Positions 1 through 8,947 of a stretch of 40,644 nt of DNA are shown here, one piece after another. Made by a program: the position numbers and the translations under genes. The number at the start of each line of letters is the position of its first letter. The first letter of the stretch is position 1. The notes beneath the pieces were generated by a model. It worked only from the letters and a program-made list of their open reading frames with translations. It was not told the DNA's origin and ran no database searches. Source of the stretch: an uncultured bacterium (GTDB lineage Bacteria > Muiribacteriota > Ozemobacteria > Ozemobacterales > Ozemobacteraceae); contig ONIU01000036.1 in assembly GCA_900317935.1 (NCBI GenBank), positions 1-40,644 on the forward strand. The letters run 5' to 3'.

Positions 1-1500
1 AATATCGCACATAAGTAATGTTATAGTAGAGTTATAACGTCTGCTTCTTGCAACTTCTTCTTCAAGTCTGAACTGGAAGTATCTATGAACATAAAGTTTA
101 GTAATAGAATCTGTGATAGCAAGAGAATAAAGTCTTGCATTTTCAAACGAAATAACAGCCTGAGAAGCCAATGTTTCAAAGAATTCCAAATCATTGTCAG
201 AGAAGGGCTCACCATTAATCTTGGGCCCTACTTTTACCATACCGTATAATTCGCCTTCTTTAAGCATTGGTACATAAACAGCAAATGGCAATTCCTTATT
301 AAGAGCTGTATACGACTGATAGCTTTTTCTAGAAAGTTCCTGAGCAAAAATAGGCTTCTTTTCTTTTTCTATGGTAGTCATTACCCAAGATTCAGCGGGA
401 TCTTTCTTTAAAGCTTCAACTTCTTCAATTGTGATTCCCTTAAATGCTTTAACTTCAAGATCTGGAGAATCATCAGAAGCCAGCATCAATATGCCTTTAT
501 TTGCCCAAACAGTTTCTAAGAACATATCTATAGAGATATTTATAAGTTCTTCAAGATTAAGAGTAGAAGAAAGAACCTTGCTTGCCTGCTGCAAAGTCAT
601 AAGATTGAAAACCTTATGATCTAATTCGTTCTTAGTTTCTTCAGAACGTTCAAACAACATTGCATTATTAATAGAAGTACTTGCCAAACCGACTATAGCT
701 TGGAAAAGTTCTAGATCAGACTTAACATAAGGTTCACCATTTTTCTTTTCAGTCAAAATCAACAAACCGACGAAATGGTCTTTTATTCTCATTGGAAATA
801 CGAGTTTAATGCGGCGCAATTCGTCTGATTCAAACTCAGCAACAAGCATATTTACGTCTTGTTCCGTGGGTTCCCAATAACCTTCATCAGAAAAAACTTT
901 TGTAAGAATAGTATGGTCTGAATAGAATTTAAACTTGCCAAAAAGTTCAGGAGAAATGCCTATTAAATCTTTAACGCTTACTAAATCGTTTTTGTCGCTG
1001 TAAAGCATTAGACCGGCACCTTCAATACCTATTCTTTCACTGAAAATAGTAATGAAGTTTCTTGCGAGAGTATCAATATTCAAGCTTCCGCCCATTGCCT
1101 GACTTGCATAATAAAGAGCTGATAAAGAATCAACCTTTTCATTTAATTCTTTATTAATTTCACCAATAGTCTTCATGTAAGACTCAATGGCAACACGAGA
1201 TTCTATAAGACTTTGGAATATTTTACTAAAACCGTCTTGAAGTTGGGAAATATCGCCTATTTTTAAATCTTCTAAGGCTTCAACATTATCGCCATCTACA
1301 ATTTTATCAGCTATATCAACAAATTTATTGATGGGATTAACAACTTTAAGTTTTATAAAGATATAAACTAATGCAACAGAAAGAACTGCACAAACCACAA
1401 ATACTACTATGTTTATTGACACGCCAAAACATGTGGCTCCGGCATAAACCAAAGCCAATAGTATAAACAAGTATAATACTAACTTTAAGGCAATATTCAT
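1..1500 (-). CDS. GAF-GAF-GGDEF diguanylate cyclase, 3' end cut by window edge
   Basis: I translated this frame directly; it stays open from the ATG at 1498-1500 to base 1, giving 500 residues without a stop. Two membrane helices (about residues 4-21 and 28-49) are followed by a short HAMP-like linker, a coiled segment, then two GAF-type domains (about 130-285 and 300-455). The last visible residues, SITKLYVHRYFQFRLEEEVA and then RSRRYNSTITLLMCDI, match the start of a GGDEF domain (D-x-L-T-G-L-Y-N-x-R-x-F in the family). The GG(D/E)EF signature itself would lie beyond the edge, so cyclase activity cannot be judged. The likely role is an inner-membrane sensor that makes cyclic di-GMP in response to a small ligand bound by a GAF domain. 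It lies 291 bp downstream of tmk, so it may have its own promoter. Confidence 0.85.
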   Translation of the reverse strand, partial: MNIALKLVLYLFILLALVYAGATCFGVSINIVVFVVCAVLSVALVYIFIKLKVVNPINKFVDIADKIVDGDNVEALEDLKIGDISQLQDGFSKIFQSLIESRVAIESYMKTIGEINKELNEKVDSLSALYYASQAMGGSLNIDTLARNFITIFSERIGIEGAGLMLYSDKNDLVSVKDLIGISPELFGKFKFYSDHTILTKVFSDEGYWEPTEQDVNMLVAEFESDELRRIKLVFPMRIKDHFVGLLILTEKKNGEPYVKSDLELFQAIVGLASTSINNAMLFERSEETKNELDHKVFNLMTLQQASKVLSSTLNLEELINISIDMFLETVWANKGILMLASDDSPDLEVKAFKGITIEEVEALKKDPAESWVMTTIEKEKKPIFAQELSRKSYQSYTALNKELPFAVYVPMLKEGELYGMVKVGPKINGEPFSDNDLEFFETLASQAVISFENARLYSLAITDSITKLYVHRYFQFRLEEEVARSRRYNSTITLLMCDI

Positions 1501-1613
1501 TATATCTCGCTAAATTTAACTTGTATGATAACATAAAACAAAGATATAGTTAAGAAAATATTTTTAGAGTTTAAAGAAGATATCAGATAGAAGATTTAAG
1601 ACCAAATATGGGG

Positions 1614-1711
1614 ATATAAGATATAAGTTATAAGTTATAAGTTACAAGTTACAAGATACAAGATACAAGATACAAGTTACAAGACGGAAGATGGAAGACG
1701 GAAAATGGAAG
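1614..1711. repeat. Heptad tandem repeat array, about 14 units
   Basis: Fourteen consecutive 7-bp units follow the pattern WTAYAAG: atataag twice, ttataag twice, ttacaag twice, atacaag three times, ttacaag once, then the variants acggaag, atggaag, acggaaa and atggaag. The period is exactly seven with no slippage. The same heptads occur reversed at 21369-21486 and 30519-30560. The spacer is non-coding and the function is unknown. Confidence 0.85.
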
Positions 1712-1719
1712 ATTGAGAA

Positions 1720-1776
1720 AGAATAGAAAGTTTCGCGTCTACTGTCTGCTGACGATACCTTAGCAAAACGCAACAC
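1720..1776 (-). repeat. Dispersed intergenic element, copy 1
   Basis: The reverse complement of this stretch aligns with 29482-29538. Both contain, in order, gtgttgcg/atgttagg, a ggta or ggtaatt core, a cagacagtagacg or cggacggtagacg block, gaaac and ttctattct. Mismatches are scattered single bases. One part of the element is found again at 30612-30644. Copies 1 and 2 both lie directly beside a short-period tandem array. Confidence 0.65.
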
Positions 1777-1791
1777 AAATCTAACGCAAAC

Positions 1792-2415
1792 TTAAGCTAG
1801 TTCGGGAAAGCGTTTTAGAACAGCAGCAATGATGCGTTTAGAAATTTCGTCAGGTTCACCAACAGCATCTATTTTTACAATTCGTTCCGGTTCTTTTTCT
1901 GCCATCTGGTTATAGCCATCGAAAACTCTTTCATGAAAGGCAAGTTCTTCACATTCCATTCTGTCGAGTTGTTTGGTGCCCCCATGATTAGCACGTTTTA
2001 AACCATCTGCTGGAGCAATTTGTAATAAAATGGTCAAAGAAGGGAGAAAATCTCCTAAAAATTCTTCATGAGCCTTACGAACTTTTTCTGCTCCCAAACC
2101 TCTGCCATATCCCTGATAAGCAACGCTAGAATCAAAATATCTATTGCCTGCTTTCAACGCAGGATTTATAACTTTTCTCAAATGTTCACAGCGTTGAGCA
2201 AGCATAAGAAACATCTCTGTTTCTGCTTCAAGTTTTCCAGACAACTTACTTATAAGAACTTCTCTGATAGCATCACCTGGTCTGGTTCCGCCAGGTTCTC
2301 TTGATACTAAGGTTTCAAAACCTTTTTCTGCAAAAAAATTCTGCAATTTCTTAATTTGAGTAGATTTACCACTACCTTCAGGACCTTCGAAGGTTATAAA
2401 ATATCGACCAGTCAT
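1792..2415 (-). CDS. tmk: Thymidylate kinase
   Basis: This 207-residue protein is the usual size for dTMP kinase, which phosphorylates dTMP to dTDP in the cytoplasm. The P-loop GPEGSGKST is at residues 11-19, the dTMP-binding REPGGT at 39-44, and the motif FDSSVAYQG at about 94-102. The usual Asp of the D-R-Y motif is Asn here (N91-R92-Y93), a mild oddity in an otherwise standard enzyme. It is the last gene of the operon that starts at lptF, 14 bp after the STAS gene. Family assignment is secure; the N91 effect is unknown. Confidence 0.95.
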   Translation of the reverse strand: MTGRYFITFEGPEGSGKSTQIKKLQNFFAEKGFETLVSREPGGTRPGDAIREVLISKLSGKLEAETEMFLMLAQRCEHLRKVINPALKAGNRYFDSSVAYQGYGRGLGAEKVRKAHEEFLGDFLPSLTILLQIAPADGLKRANHGGTKQLDRMECEELAFHERVFDGYNQMAEKEPERIVKIDAVGEPDEISKRIIAAVLKRFPELA

Positions 2416-2429
2416 TTATCTATTTCCAT

Positions 2430-2747
2430 TTATTTAGTAGAAAGATCAAAGAATTCATCCAGTCTTGTCAACTTAAATACATTGAATACCTGAGACTGAA
2501 TATTGATTATTTTTAGATTTCCTTCTTCATGAGTAATTTCTTTTTTAATATAAACGAGCATGCCGAGTCCAGAACTATCAAGATAGGTAACATCGCCTAA
2601 ATCAAGAATGTAAGTCCAGCCTTCTTCATTTTCTAAAGATTCTGAAACTGCTGATTTGAGATTTTTAACGTTATGAACGTCAAGTTCACCTTCAAGAACG
2701 AAAGTTTTGGTCTTTGCATTATTATCAATACGGCAATCTATTTTCAT
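2430..2747 (-). CDS. STAS-domain anti-sigma factor antagonist (SpoIIAA/RsbV type)
   Basis: The 105 residues form a single STAS domain: an N-terminal strand with the FVLEGELDVHN signature, then VTYLDSSGLGMLV at 53-65. The DSSG at 57-60 contains the serine that the partner kinase phosphorylates in SpoIIAA/RsbV proteins. In that family the unphosphorylated antagonist binds the anti-sigma kinase and frees its target. Its start codon directly follows the stop of the RsbW-like gene (no gap), so the two are almost certainly co-translated partners. No sigma factor gene is adjacent, so the final target is not visible. Confidence 0.9.
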   Translation of the reverse strand: MKIDCRIDNNAKTKTFVLEGELDVHNVKNLKSAVSESLENEEGWTYILDLGDVTYLDSSGLGMLVYIKKEITHEEGNLKIINIQSQVFNVFKLTRLDEFFDLSTK

Positions 2748-3239
2748 TTAAGCCTCCTCACCCTTTGGCAATGAATCTAAAAGCTTCACCATTTTCAGAG
2801 AAACGTTCCCATTTTCTGGATTAGTAGTATATTTTACATAATCCATAATATTCTTGATTATAAAAACTCCTAAGCCCCCCTCATTCATTTTTTTAAGGTC
2901 AGGCACAGGAATTTTATCTGGTTCAAAACCAGGATCACTATATAAGAGTTCTATCATTAGAAAACGATCAGTAACCCTCATTTCAACATCATAATACTTT
3001 AATGCATCGAATTTGTAAGCATGTCTGATTACATTTGTACATGCCTCTGTGGTTGCCAACTTCAAATCATTAAGCAAAGCAGCATTTAAAGAGAGATGAT
3101 TTACTGAAGCATCTATTATTTTTCTAACAAGAGCCAGAGTATCAGAGTTACCGTTAAGCCGCAACTTAATATAGGTAGCGTCCGCAGGCAGATGCTTTAT
3201 CATATATTCAATATCTTTACTCAAATTTTTCGCCGCCAA
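2748..3239 (-). CDS. RsbW/SpoIIAB-type serine kinase (HATPase_c)
   Basis: This 163-residue protein has the GHKL ATPase motifs of anti-sigma kinases: LATTEACTNVIRHAYK (N box, E-A-x-T-N) and GGLGVFIIKNIMDYVKY (G box). It should phosphorylate the STAS protein encoded directly downstream and either hold a sigma factor or act in another partner-switching output. The start used here is TTG at 3237-3239, immediately after the TGA of the TPR gene; there is no clear Shine-Dalgarno, and the first in-frame ATG (residue 13, before IKHLPADATYIK) is an alternative. The direct abutment with the TPR gene suggests translational coupling. Confidence 0.88.
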   Translation of the reverse strand: MAAKNLSKDIEYMIKHLPADATYIKLRLNGNSDTLALVRKIIDASVNHLSLNAALLNDLKLATTEACTNVIRHAYKFDALKYYDVEMRVTDRFLMIELLYSDPGFEPDKIPVPDLKKMNEGGLGVFIIKNIMDYVKYTTNPENGNVSLKMVKLLDSLPKGEEA

Positions 3240-5858
3240 TCATTGAAATTTAAAAATACAACCTGCTAATTCTGGTTCTGATAATATCACGTTATAGCCC
3301 ACAACGTCTACCATAACAGATTTACCAAGTCCCTTAGCGGTTTCCGCAAGCATTTCGCCGGTTTCTACTGAAGATTGATTTAAAAACCAAGCCTTCTCAA
3401 GATAATCTAACGCTTTATCATTATTTGTCAAATCATTAAAAGCCAAAAGACATCTTGCCATAGCAGTGTAACTACCAGAATAATCAGGCATTTCTCTAAT
3501 ATTTTTTTCTATAAGTTTTTTTAGGGAATTAGCAACCCTTGTTTTTTCTGAACCTTTGGCATTTTTAAGCCTGCATCTTGTCATTTCCCAAAGAACCCAG
3601 CAATTGGTATCAGGATGATCTTCGGCTTTTCTCCAACTTAGAAGAGAACGCTTAATCCATTCTTCAGAAAACTCCCCTTCCCTACCAGCTAAATCTTGTC
3701 CAATAGCGCTTTCATAAATAGGCCATACAGATCCACCAGAAGCTATTATATTCTTATGAGCATCTGAAAGAAGCTTGGTTAATTCATTTTTCCCTGTCTG
3801 CCCCTGTAAAGAAGCAGTCATTTCAACATATTTTCTTCTATAATATCCATTTTCAGGGTATTTTTCTCTAAGATTCGCATAAATTTTTCTGGCTTCTTCA
3901 AACCTGTTAAAGTTTTCATACAATTTGGCCAGTTCTGCAGTCTTTTCAATATCAGAAGAAATATGAACATAAGTCTTCATATAATCAACCGCTTTATCAA
4001 TATTGCCTTTAACACGTTCTATAAGAGCAAGACCATGAATAGCTTCAGCAATATCGTGAGAACCATTCATAACAGTTTTAAAACATTCCTCTGCTTTTCG
4101 CAGACCTTCTAACTGAAAACTTGATTTGAAAGAGAAAATATAATAAGCATAACCTTTAACAAGCATAGGAACAGAAGATTCACTCTGTAAATCCCCCAAA
4201 TCAGAATCTATATTTTTAATTATAGAATCAAGCATATCGGTACTTACTCTAGTTCCTCTAACCATGCATCTTTTAAGTCTTAAAAGCATTAAATGAGCCT
4301 TTAATTCCAAAGGATAATCTTTGGTTATAGCAGTTAAAAGTTCTATAGACATCTGGAAATTATTTAAAAATTCATAGGTTCTAGCCAACTGATAGCTTAC
4401 TTCAAAATTAGAAGGCTCTGCACTTCTAACCACAGATAGTAATTGAGAGGCTTTTTCTATATCAGCAGTTTTTAAAGCAACCTTAGCAAGTATTTTTGAC
4501 CATTCAGGATTATTGGGAATCAAGGCTAATGCTTTTTCTAAACGTTCTGCCGCAGTCATATAAAACCTTTTTTCTAAGGCTTCCTCACCCTGCTTTGCAT
4601 ATTTTTCACCTTCTGCTCTGGCTTTTTCTAGTTTAATGATTTCTGGTGCCTGATAAGCTCTCAAGCAAGTAGGATCTATCTTTGCTGCTTTATCAAAGGC
4701 ATCTTGAGACTGTTCGTACTGTCCCAATCTTATTAAAGTTTCACCGTAATCACACCAGTCTTCTGCAGAAGATTCTTTTAAAGAAAGCAAACTTTTCTGA
4801 GAATCTGCTTTAACAGAAAAACTACCTGTTTTATCTGCAGAAGCAATTACTCCTTCATGTGCCCACACCAGAGTAGGATCAGCAGCTACAGCACTTGAAA
4901 AAACTTCCAATGCCTTATCAAACATCTTCATTTTAAGATAAGTATCACCAGTCAGTTTCAATATTTCCAAATGAAATGGACTTAAAGCTCGTGCTGCTTC
5001 AAGATAATGAAGAGCTCTCATATCCTTTTTAGCTTCAATAAAATGTTTTGCAATATCAAGAAGACATTCGCCGTTTTGTAGCTTAGATTTTTCTATTTTG
5101 CTGAAAGTTTCATCGGCACTTTCAATCATGCCCATTTTGCTTTGAAGCTTACCTAGTTCCAGCATTATATTTATGTTATTCGGCCTTAGATTATCTGCTT
5201 CAGAAAATGCCTTTAAAGCAGCACCGGTTTCACCCATGCCTAGCCAGCCTTTGCCAAGGCCTAAATGCATATCAGCATCATCAGCAAAACTTTTAACGGC
5301 ATCAGAATAATTTTTTACAGCACCGTCATAAAAACCTCTAGCAAGCATTGTCTCACCGATAAGCGAATACATTTCACGAGTTTCGCCTGCTTTTTCTTTA
5401 TACCGCTTTAAATATTTCTGAGATTCTAAAATATTACCAATGCTCAAATAAATCTGAGCAAGCCTTATTAATACTTCAGGCTTTTCATCAGAGACTCTGA
5501 CAAGTTTGTTAAGCCAGCTAATAGCCAAATCTTTTTTGCCAGAGTTATATAAGAGTTCAGCCAAATGAGAAATAGAATCGGCATCACAAACAGATTTGTC
5601 GCCGGTCTGCAAAGCGTTCTGCAAACATTCTACGGCTTCTTCCCTCTTACCCAATGCCTCTAAAACCTTTGCACCCAAACGCATTACAACAGGATCATCA
5701 GGACAAATAACCTTAGCTGCTCTATAAGTGGAAAAAGCCTGCTGTTTTTTATTCAAAGCAAGCTGAGCATCGGCAAGATTAACATAGCAGGTTGTATCAG
5801 CCGGATTTTTCTTTAATTCAAGTTCTAGAGCAGTTAAGTCGTTCTGAGAGTATGTCAT
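3240..5858 (-). CDS. Large cytoplasmic TPR-repeat protein
   Basis: About 872 residues consist almost wholly of tetratricopeptide repeats. Clear units carry the W/L-G-Y-A-P spacing, for example around YVNLADAQLALNKKQQAF, MHLGLGKGWLGMGETGAA and EVSYQLARTYEFLNNF. There is no signal peptide or membrane helix, so it is predicted to be a cytoplasmic scaffold. I chose the ATG at 5856-5858 (GGAA upstream) over an in-frame TTG 15 bp earlier. It sits between argS and the RsbW/STAS pair and abuts the kinase gene, so it could present the switch with a partner, but that is inference. Confidence 0.85.
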   Translation of the reverse strand: MTYSQNDLTALELELKKNPADTTCYVNLADAQLALNKKQQAFSTYRAAKVICPDDPVVMRLGAKVLEALGKREEAVECLQNALQTGDKSVCDADSISHLAELLYNSGKKDLAISWLNKLVRVSDEKPEVLIRLAQIYLSIGNILESQKYLKRYKEKAGETREMYSLIGETMLARGFYDGAVKNYSDAVKSFADDADMHLGLGKGWLGMGETGAALKAFSEADNLRPNNINIMLELGKLQSKMGMIESADETFSKIEKSKLQNGECLLDIAKHFIEAKKDMRALHYLEAARALSPFHLEILKLTGDTYLKMKMFDKALEVFSSAVAADPTLVWAHEGVIASADKTGSFSVKADSQKSLLSLKESSAEDWCDYGETLIRLGQYEQSQDAFDKAAKIDPTCLRAYQAPEIIKLEKARAEGEKYAKQGEEALEKRFYMTAAERLEKALALIPNNPEWSKILAKVALKTADIEKASQLLSVVRSAEPSNFEVSYQLARTYEFLNNFQMSIELLTAITKDYPLELKAHLMLLRLKRCMVRGTRVSTDMLDSIIKNIDSDLGDLQSESSVPMLVKGYAYYIFSFKSSFQLEGLRKAEECFKTVMNGSHDIAEAIHGLALIERVKGNIDKAVDYMKTYVHISSDIEKTAELAKLYENFNRFEEARKIYANLREKYPENGYYRRKYVEMTASLQGQTGKNELTKLLSDAHKNIIASGGSVWPIYESAIGQDLAGREGEFSEEWIKRSLLSWRKAEDHPDTNCWVLWEMTRCRLKNAKGSEKTRVANSLKKLIEKNIREMPDYSGSYTAMARCLLAFNDLTNNDKALDYLEKAWFLNQSSVETGEMLAETAKGLGKSVMVDVVGYNVILSEPELAGCIFKFQ

Positions 5859-5878
5859 ATCAGCTATTTCCAATTAAA

Positions 5879-7645
5879 TTACATTTCGCGAGGAACTTCT
5901 ATGCCAAGTAAACCCAAACCTAGCGCCAATGTTTTTCTAGTCATATTACAAATTTCGAGTCTTGAAGCCTTAATAGAAGCATCTTCACAGTTCATTACAG
6001 AACATTTATCGTAGAAAGATGAGAAACAAACAGAAAGTTCGTAGAGATAATTGCACAAGACATGAGGTCTTAAATCAGTAGCAACAGAAATTACAGCCTG
6101 TTTCAAATCCATAATTTTCATCATCAGTTCTCTTTCTTCAGGACTGCTGATAACTGCTTTTGCAGAGTAATCATCTATAGATTCTCCAGCTTTTCTGAAT
6201 ATAGAGCAGATTCTTGCATGTGCATACTGTAGATATGGTGCAGTATTGCCATTCAAAGCGAGCATTCTATCGAAAGAAAAGACATAATCATTGTTACGAT
6301 TCTGGGAAAGATCTGCGTATTTTATTGCGCCTATACCTACCATTCTAGCAACATCTTTTTTCTGTTCTTCAGAAAGTTTTGGATTCTTTTCGTTAACTAC
6401 ATTATAAGCACGTTCTACAGCTTCTTTTAAAAGTTCTGCTAGTTTTACGTTTTCACCACTTCTGGTTTTTAAAGGCTTGTTGTCTTCGCCCAATATGCTT
6501 CCGAAAGGAACGTGTTCTAAACTAACATTGGGGTCAGCAAGAATACCTGTTGCTCTTGCAGTAGCAAAAACCTGCTTAAAGTGCAGTGCCTGACGGGCAT
6601 CTGTCACATAAATAATTCGCTTAGCACCCAGCTTATGGGTTCTGAATCTCATTGCAGCAAGGTCAAAAGTTGCGTAATTGTAACCGCCGTCAGACTTTTG
6701 AATGATAACCGGTAATGGATTTCCTTCTTTAGACTTGAATTCATCTAAGAAAACACATTGAGCACCTTCGTCTTCTTTTAAAAGACCGCTCTTTTTGATT
6801 TCTGCCACAGTATCGCTGAGCATATCTCTATAGAAGCTTTCGCCTCTTTCGTCTTCCGGAGTCAGTTTAACATTCAAAAGCTTGTATATGCGGTAAACTT
6901 CAGCCATAGAAACTCTGGTTATCTTCTTCCAAAGGTCTAAGAGTTCTGCATCGCCCTGTTGAAGCTTGACTAAATATTCATGACAGGCTGCGGCAACTTC
7001 TGGTTTTTCTTTACATTCAGCAGTAGCAGCTTTATAAAGCTGTTCTAGTTCAGCTAATGGCAGAACTTCTTCTAAGGAAACTCCTTCTTTTTCAGCCTTT
7101 CTAATTACCGGTTCAGCTTTGTAAATTACCATAGCCATCGGCAAACCCCAGTCTCCAAGGTGATTCTGACGAATTACAGGATTACCGAGAGCTTCAATAA
7201 CTCTAGCGAGAACATCACCAATAATTGTAGAGCGAAGGTGACCAACATGCATCTGCTTAGCTATATTAACACTGGAATAATCAACTACTGTAGGAATAAC
7301 TTCACTAACAGAAACATTCAAAATGTTTTTGCTATTGCAAAGTTCATTAAAATTCTTTTCTATAATAGTATCAGCAAGATACATATTAATAAAACCAGGT
7401 CCGGCAATAGTTACCTTAGAAAACCAGTCTTTTTCTGATTCCAACTGTTCAACAATTTCTGCAGCCAGTTTTTGAGGCGGACATTTGCACAATTTTGCAA
7501 ATTTCATCGCTGAATTAATAGAGAAATCACCATTCTTTTTATCTGGTGGAACCTGTACATCAACAGCAGAATCACTTTCTACACCGTGGTTCTTTAAAAT
7601 CTGGTTTAATTTACTTTGAATAAGCTGAACTAGCTGTTTTTTCAT
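5879..7645 (-). CDS. argS: Arginyl-tRNA synthetase
   Basis: A 588-residue class I synthetase that charges tRNA-Arg. It has the N-terminal Add1 domain (residues 1-90), the HIGH-type motif HVGH at 133-136 within NIAKQMHVGHLRST, a Rossmann core with GDWG, the KMSKS-equivalent region around LKTRSGENV, and a C-terminal anticodon-binding (DALR) domain with NTAPYLQYAHARI. The length is normal for bacterial ArgS. It begins 15 bp after lptF and ends about 20 bp before the TPR gene, in the same operon. Confidence 0.97.
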   Translation of the reverse strand: MKKQLVQLIQSKLNQILKNHGVESDSAVDVQVPPDKKNGDFSINSAMKFAKLCKCPPQKLAAEIVEQLESEKDWFSKVTIAGPGFINMYLADTIIEKNFNELCNSKNILNVSVSEVIPTVVDYSSVNIAKQMHVGHLRSTIIGDVLARVIEALGNPVIRQNHLGDWGLPMAMVIYKAEPVIRKAEKEGVSLEEVLPLAELEQLYKAATAECKEKPEVAAACHEYLVKLQQGDAELLDLWKKITRVSMAEVYRIYKLLNVKLTPEDERGESFYRDMLSDTVAEIKKSGLLKEDEGAQCVFLDEFKSKEGNPLPVIIQKSDGGYNYATFDLAAMRFRTHKLGAKRIIYVTDARQALHFKQVFATARATGILADPNVSLEHVPFGSILGEDNKPLKTRSGENVKLAELLKEAVERAYNVVNEKNPKLSEEQKKDVARMVGIGAIKYADLSQNRNNDYVFSFDRMLALNGNTAPYLQYAHARICSIFRKAGESIDDYSAKAVISSPEERELMMKIMDLKQAVISVATDLRPHVLCNYLYELSVCFSSFYDKCSVMNCEDASIKASRLEICNMTRKTLALGLGLLGIEVPREM

Positions 7646-7660
7646 ATTTTTATTCCTTTT

Positions 7661-8779
7661 TTAAGCCTTCGACTTGAATATAAGCCAAATACCTATTATA
7701 CCTATTACGAAATTACACATCCAAACACCCATGAATGGAGATAATGTGCCTGCTTTGGCCAAAGCCTTGCCTGCAGCAAACAAAATATAATAAATAAAGA
7801 TAATTACAACAGACATTCCAACACCTATACTTGTGCCGGAACGAGTAGTCTGAGACCCTAATGGTGCACCAATCAGTACAAAAATAATACCTGCAAAAGG
7901 AATAGATGTCTTTGACCAAAGCTCTATCCAGTTATTAATCATTATTTTGCCTGTAACACCCTTAGCTTCAGAATCTTTAATAAAATTGTACAATTCGACA
8001 ATAGTCATTGTTCTTGAATTTTTAGAATCAGGAACATGATCTGGATTCACATAATGCGTATCTATAGGATAGTTTAAAATCTTAAAATAAGTGTAATTGC
8101 TATCTTCACCAGTCATATGAATATTAGAGACTCTGCCGTTCCAAAAATAGCAGACTCCGTTATCAATCCTTGCCCTTTCTGATTCAATGACTCTTGGAAA
8201 GCCTTTTGGCTGACCTTCATACATAACAACCCCAAACATATCTTTGGTTTCGGGATTAAACTTCCTAACAAAAAACTTGCGACCTGTTCCAGCTTCAAAA
8301 AATCTGTTTTCAGCAATAACCGGCAAAGGTCTTTTTAAAGTAACTTCACGTCTAAAAAGCTTTGTAAACTTATCATTAGCTGCTGGAACCAGTTTTTCGT
8401 TAAAAAGAAAAGTCATAGCTGTTATAAACAAACCAGAAATAATAGCAGGTCTGACGATTCTTGAAAAGCTGTAACCTCCAGCTTTCAAAGCGGTAACTTC
8501 TGAATCAGACGACATTCTACCGAACGAAACGAGGTTTGCCAACAAAGTAGCCATAGGAAAACTGATAACCAGTGTCGGCGGAAGGCTGTAAATAAAAAAT
8601 AGCATTACGACAGTCAATGGAACCCCTTTAGAAAATACCAGGTTAATGAGATCCATCATAAGGTCTATAAGCCATATGGCAACGAAAAAAGCCATTCCAA
8701 AAAGGAATGGTTCTAAAAGTTCTTTTAGAACATATCTATCTATTGTTTTTAATGAAAATTTATCTAATGAAATAGCCAT
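7661..8779 (-). CDS. LptF/LptG-family (YjgP/YjgQ) permease
   Basis: This 372-residue membrane protein has the layout of LptF/LptG: three N-terminal helices (about 21-45, 62-85, 100-120), a periplasmic beta-jellyroll-like domain (about 130-265), and three C-terminal helices. The segment FGRMSSDSEVTALKAGGYSF matches the conserved cytoplasmic coupling region of the family. These proteins form the inner-membrane part of the ABC transporter that extracts lipopolysaccharide, so a Gram-negative envelope is implied. Only one copy is visible; whether it is LptF or LptG is not decidable here. It is the first gene of the operon. Confidence 0.9.
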   Translation of the reverse strand: MAISLDKFSLKTIDRYVLKELLEPFLFGMAFFVAIWLIDLMMDLINLVFSKGVPLTVVMLFFIYSLPPTLVISFPMATLLANLVSFGRMSSDSEVTALKAGGYSFSRIVRPAIISGLFITAMTFLFNEKLVPAANDKFTKLFRREVTLKRPLPVIAENRFFEAGTGRKFFVRKFNPETKDMFGVVMYEGQPKGFPRVIESERARIDNGVCYFWNGRVSNIHMTGEDSNYTYFKILNYPIDTHYVNPDHVPDSKNSRTMTIVELYNFIKDSEAKGVTGKIMINNWIELWSKTSIPFAGIIFVLIGAPLGSQTTRSGTSIGVGMSVVIIFIYYILFAAGKALAKAGTLSPFMGVWMCNFVIGIIGIWLIFKSKA

Positions 8780-8790
8780 ATTAAGAGATT

Positions 8791-8820
8791 AATTTACAAT
8801 TCAAAGCGTGCACTTGTCAA
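8791..8820 (-). promoter_or_regulatory. Candidate sigma-70-type promoter for the lptF operon
   Basis: On the minus strand TTGACA (8815-8820) and TAAATT (8791-8796) are 18 bp apart. The expected transcription start is only a few bases before the lptF ATG, and no Shine-Dalgarno is seen, so the mRNA may be nearly leaderless. Confidence 0.5.
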
Positions 8821-8947
8821 GACACTGAGCAAAGGAGGAAAAAACTTATACTTTTTAGCTATAAATATAAGTTTGCCCTAGACTGATAATATATAAAACG
8901 TTATTATAAAAATATAGATTTATAATTAAAAAGGTTTGTCTAGTAAC

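Larger units (their letters stand above)
1501..1791. other. Intergenic spacer with repeats
   Basis: This gap between the diguanylate cyclase start and the tmk stop has no gene that I can support. Its left part (1501-1600) is AT-rich and should hold the cyclase promoter. The rest is a heptad tandem array (1614-1711) followed by one copy of a dispersed element (1720-1776), listed separately. Confidence 0.6.

Noticed and set aside
1614..1711. Possible CRISPR array
   Set aside because: The 7-bp units run head to tail with no spacers.
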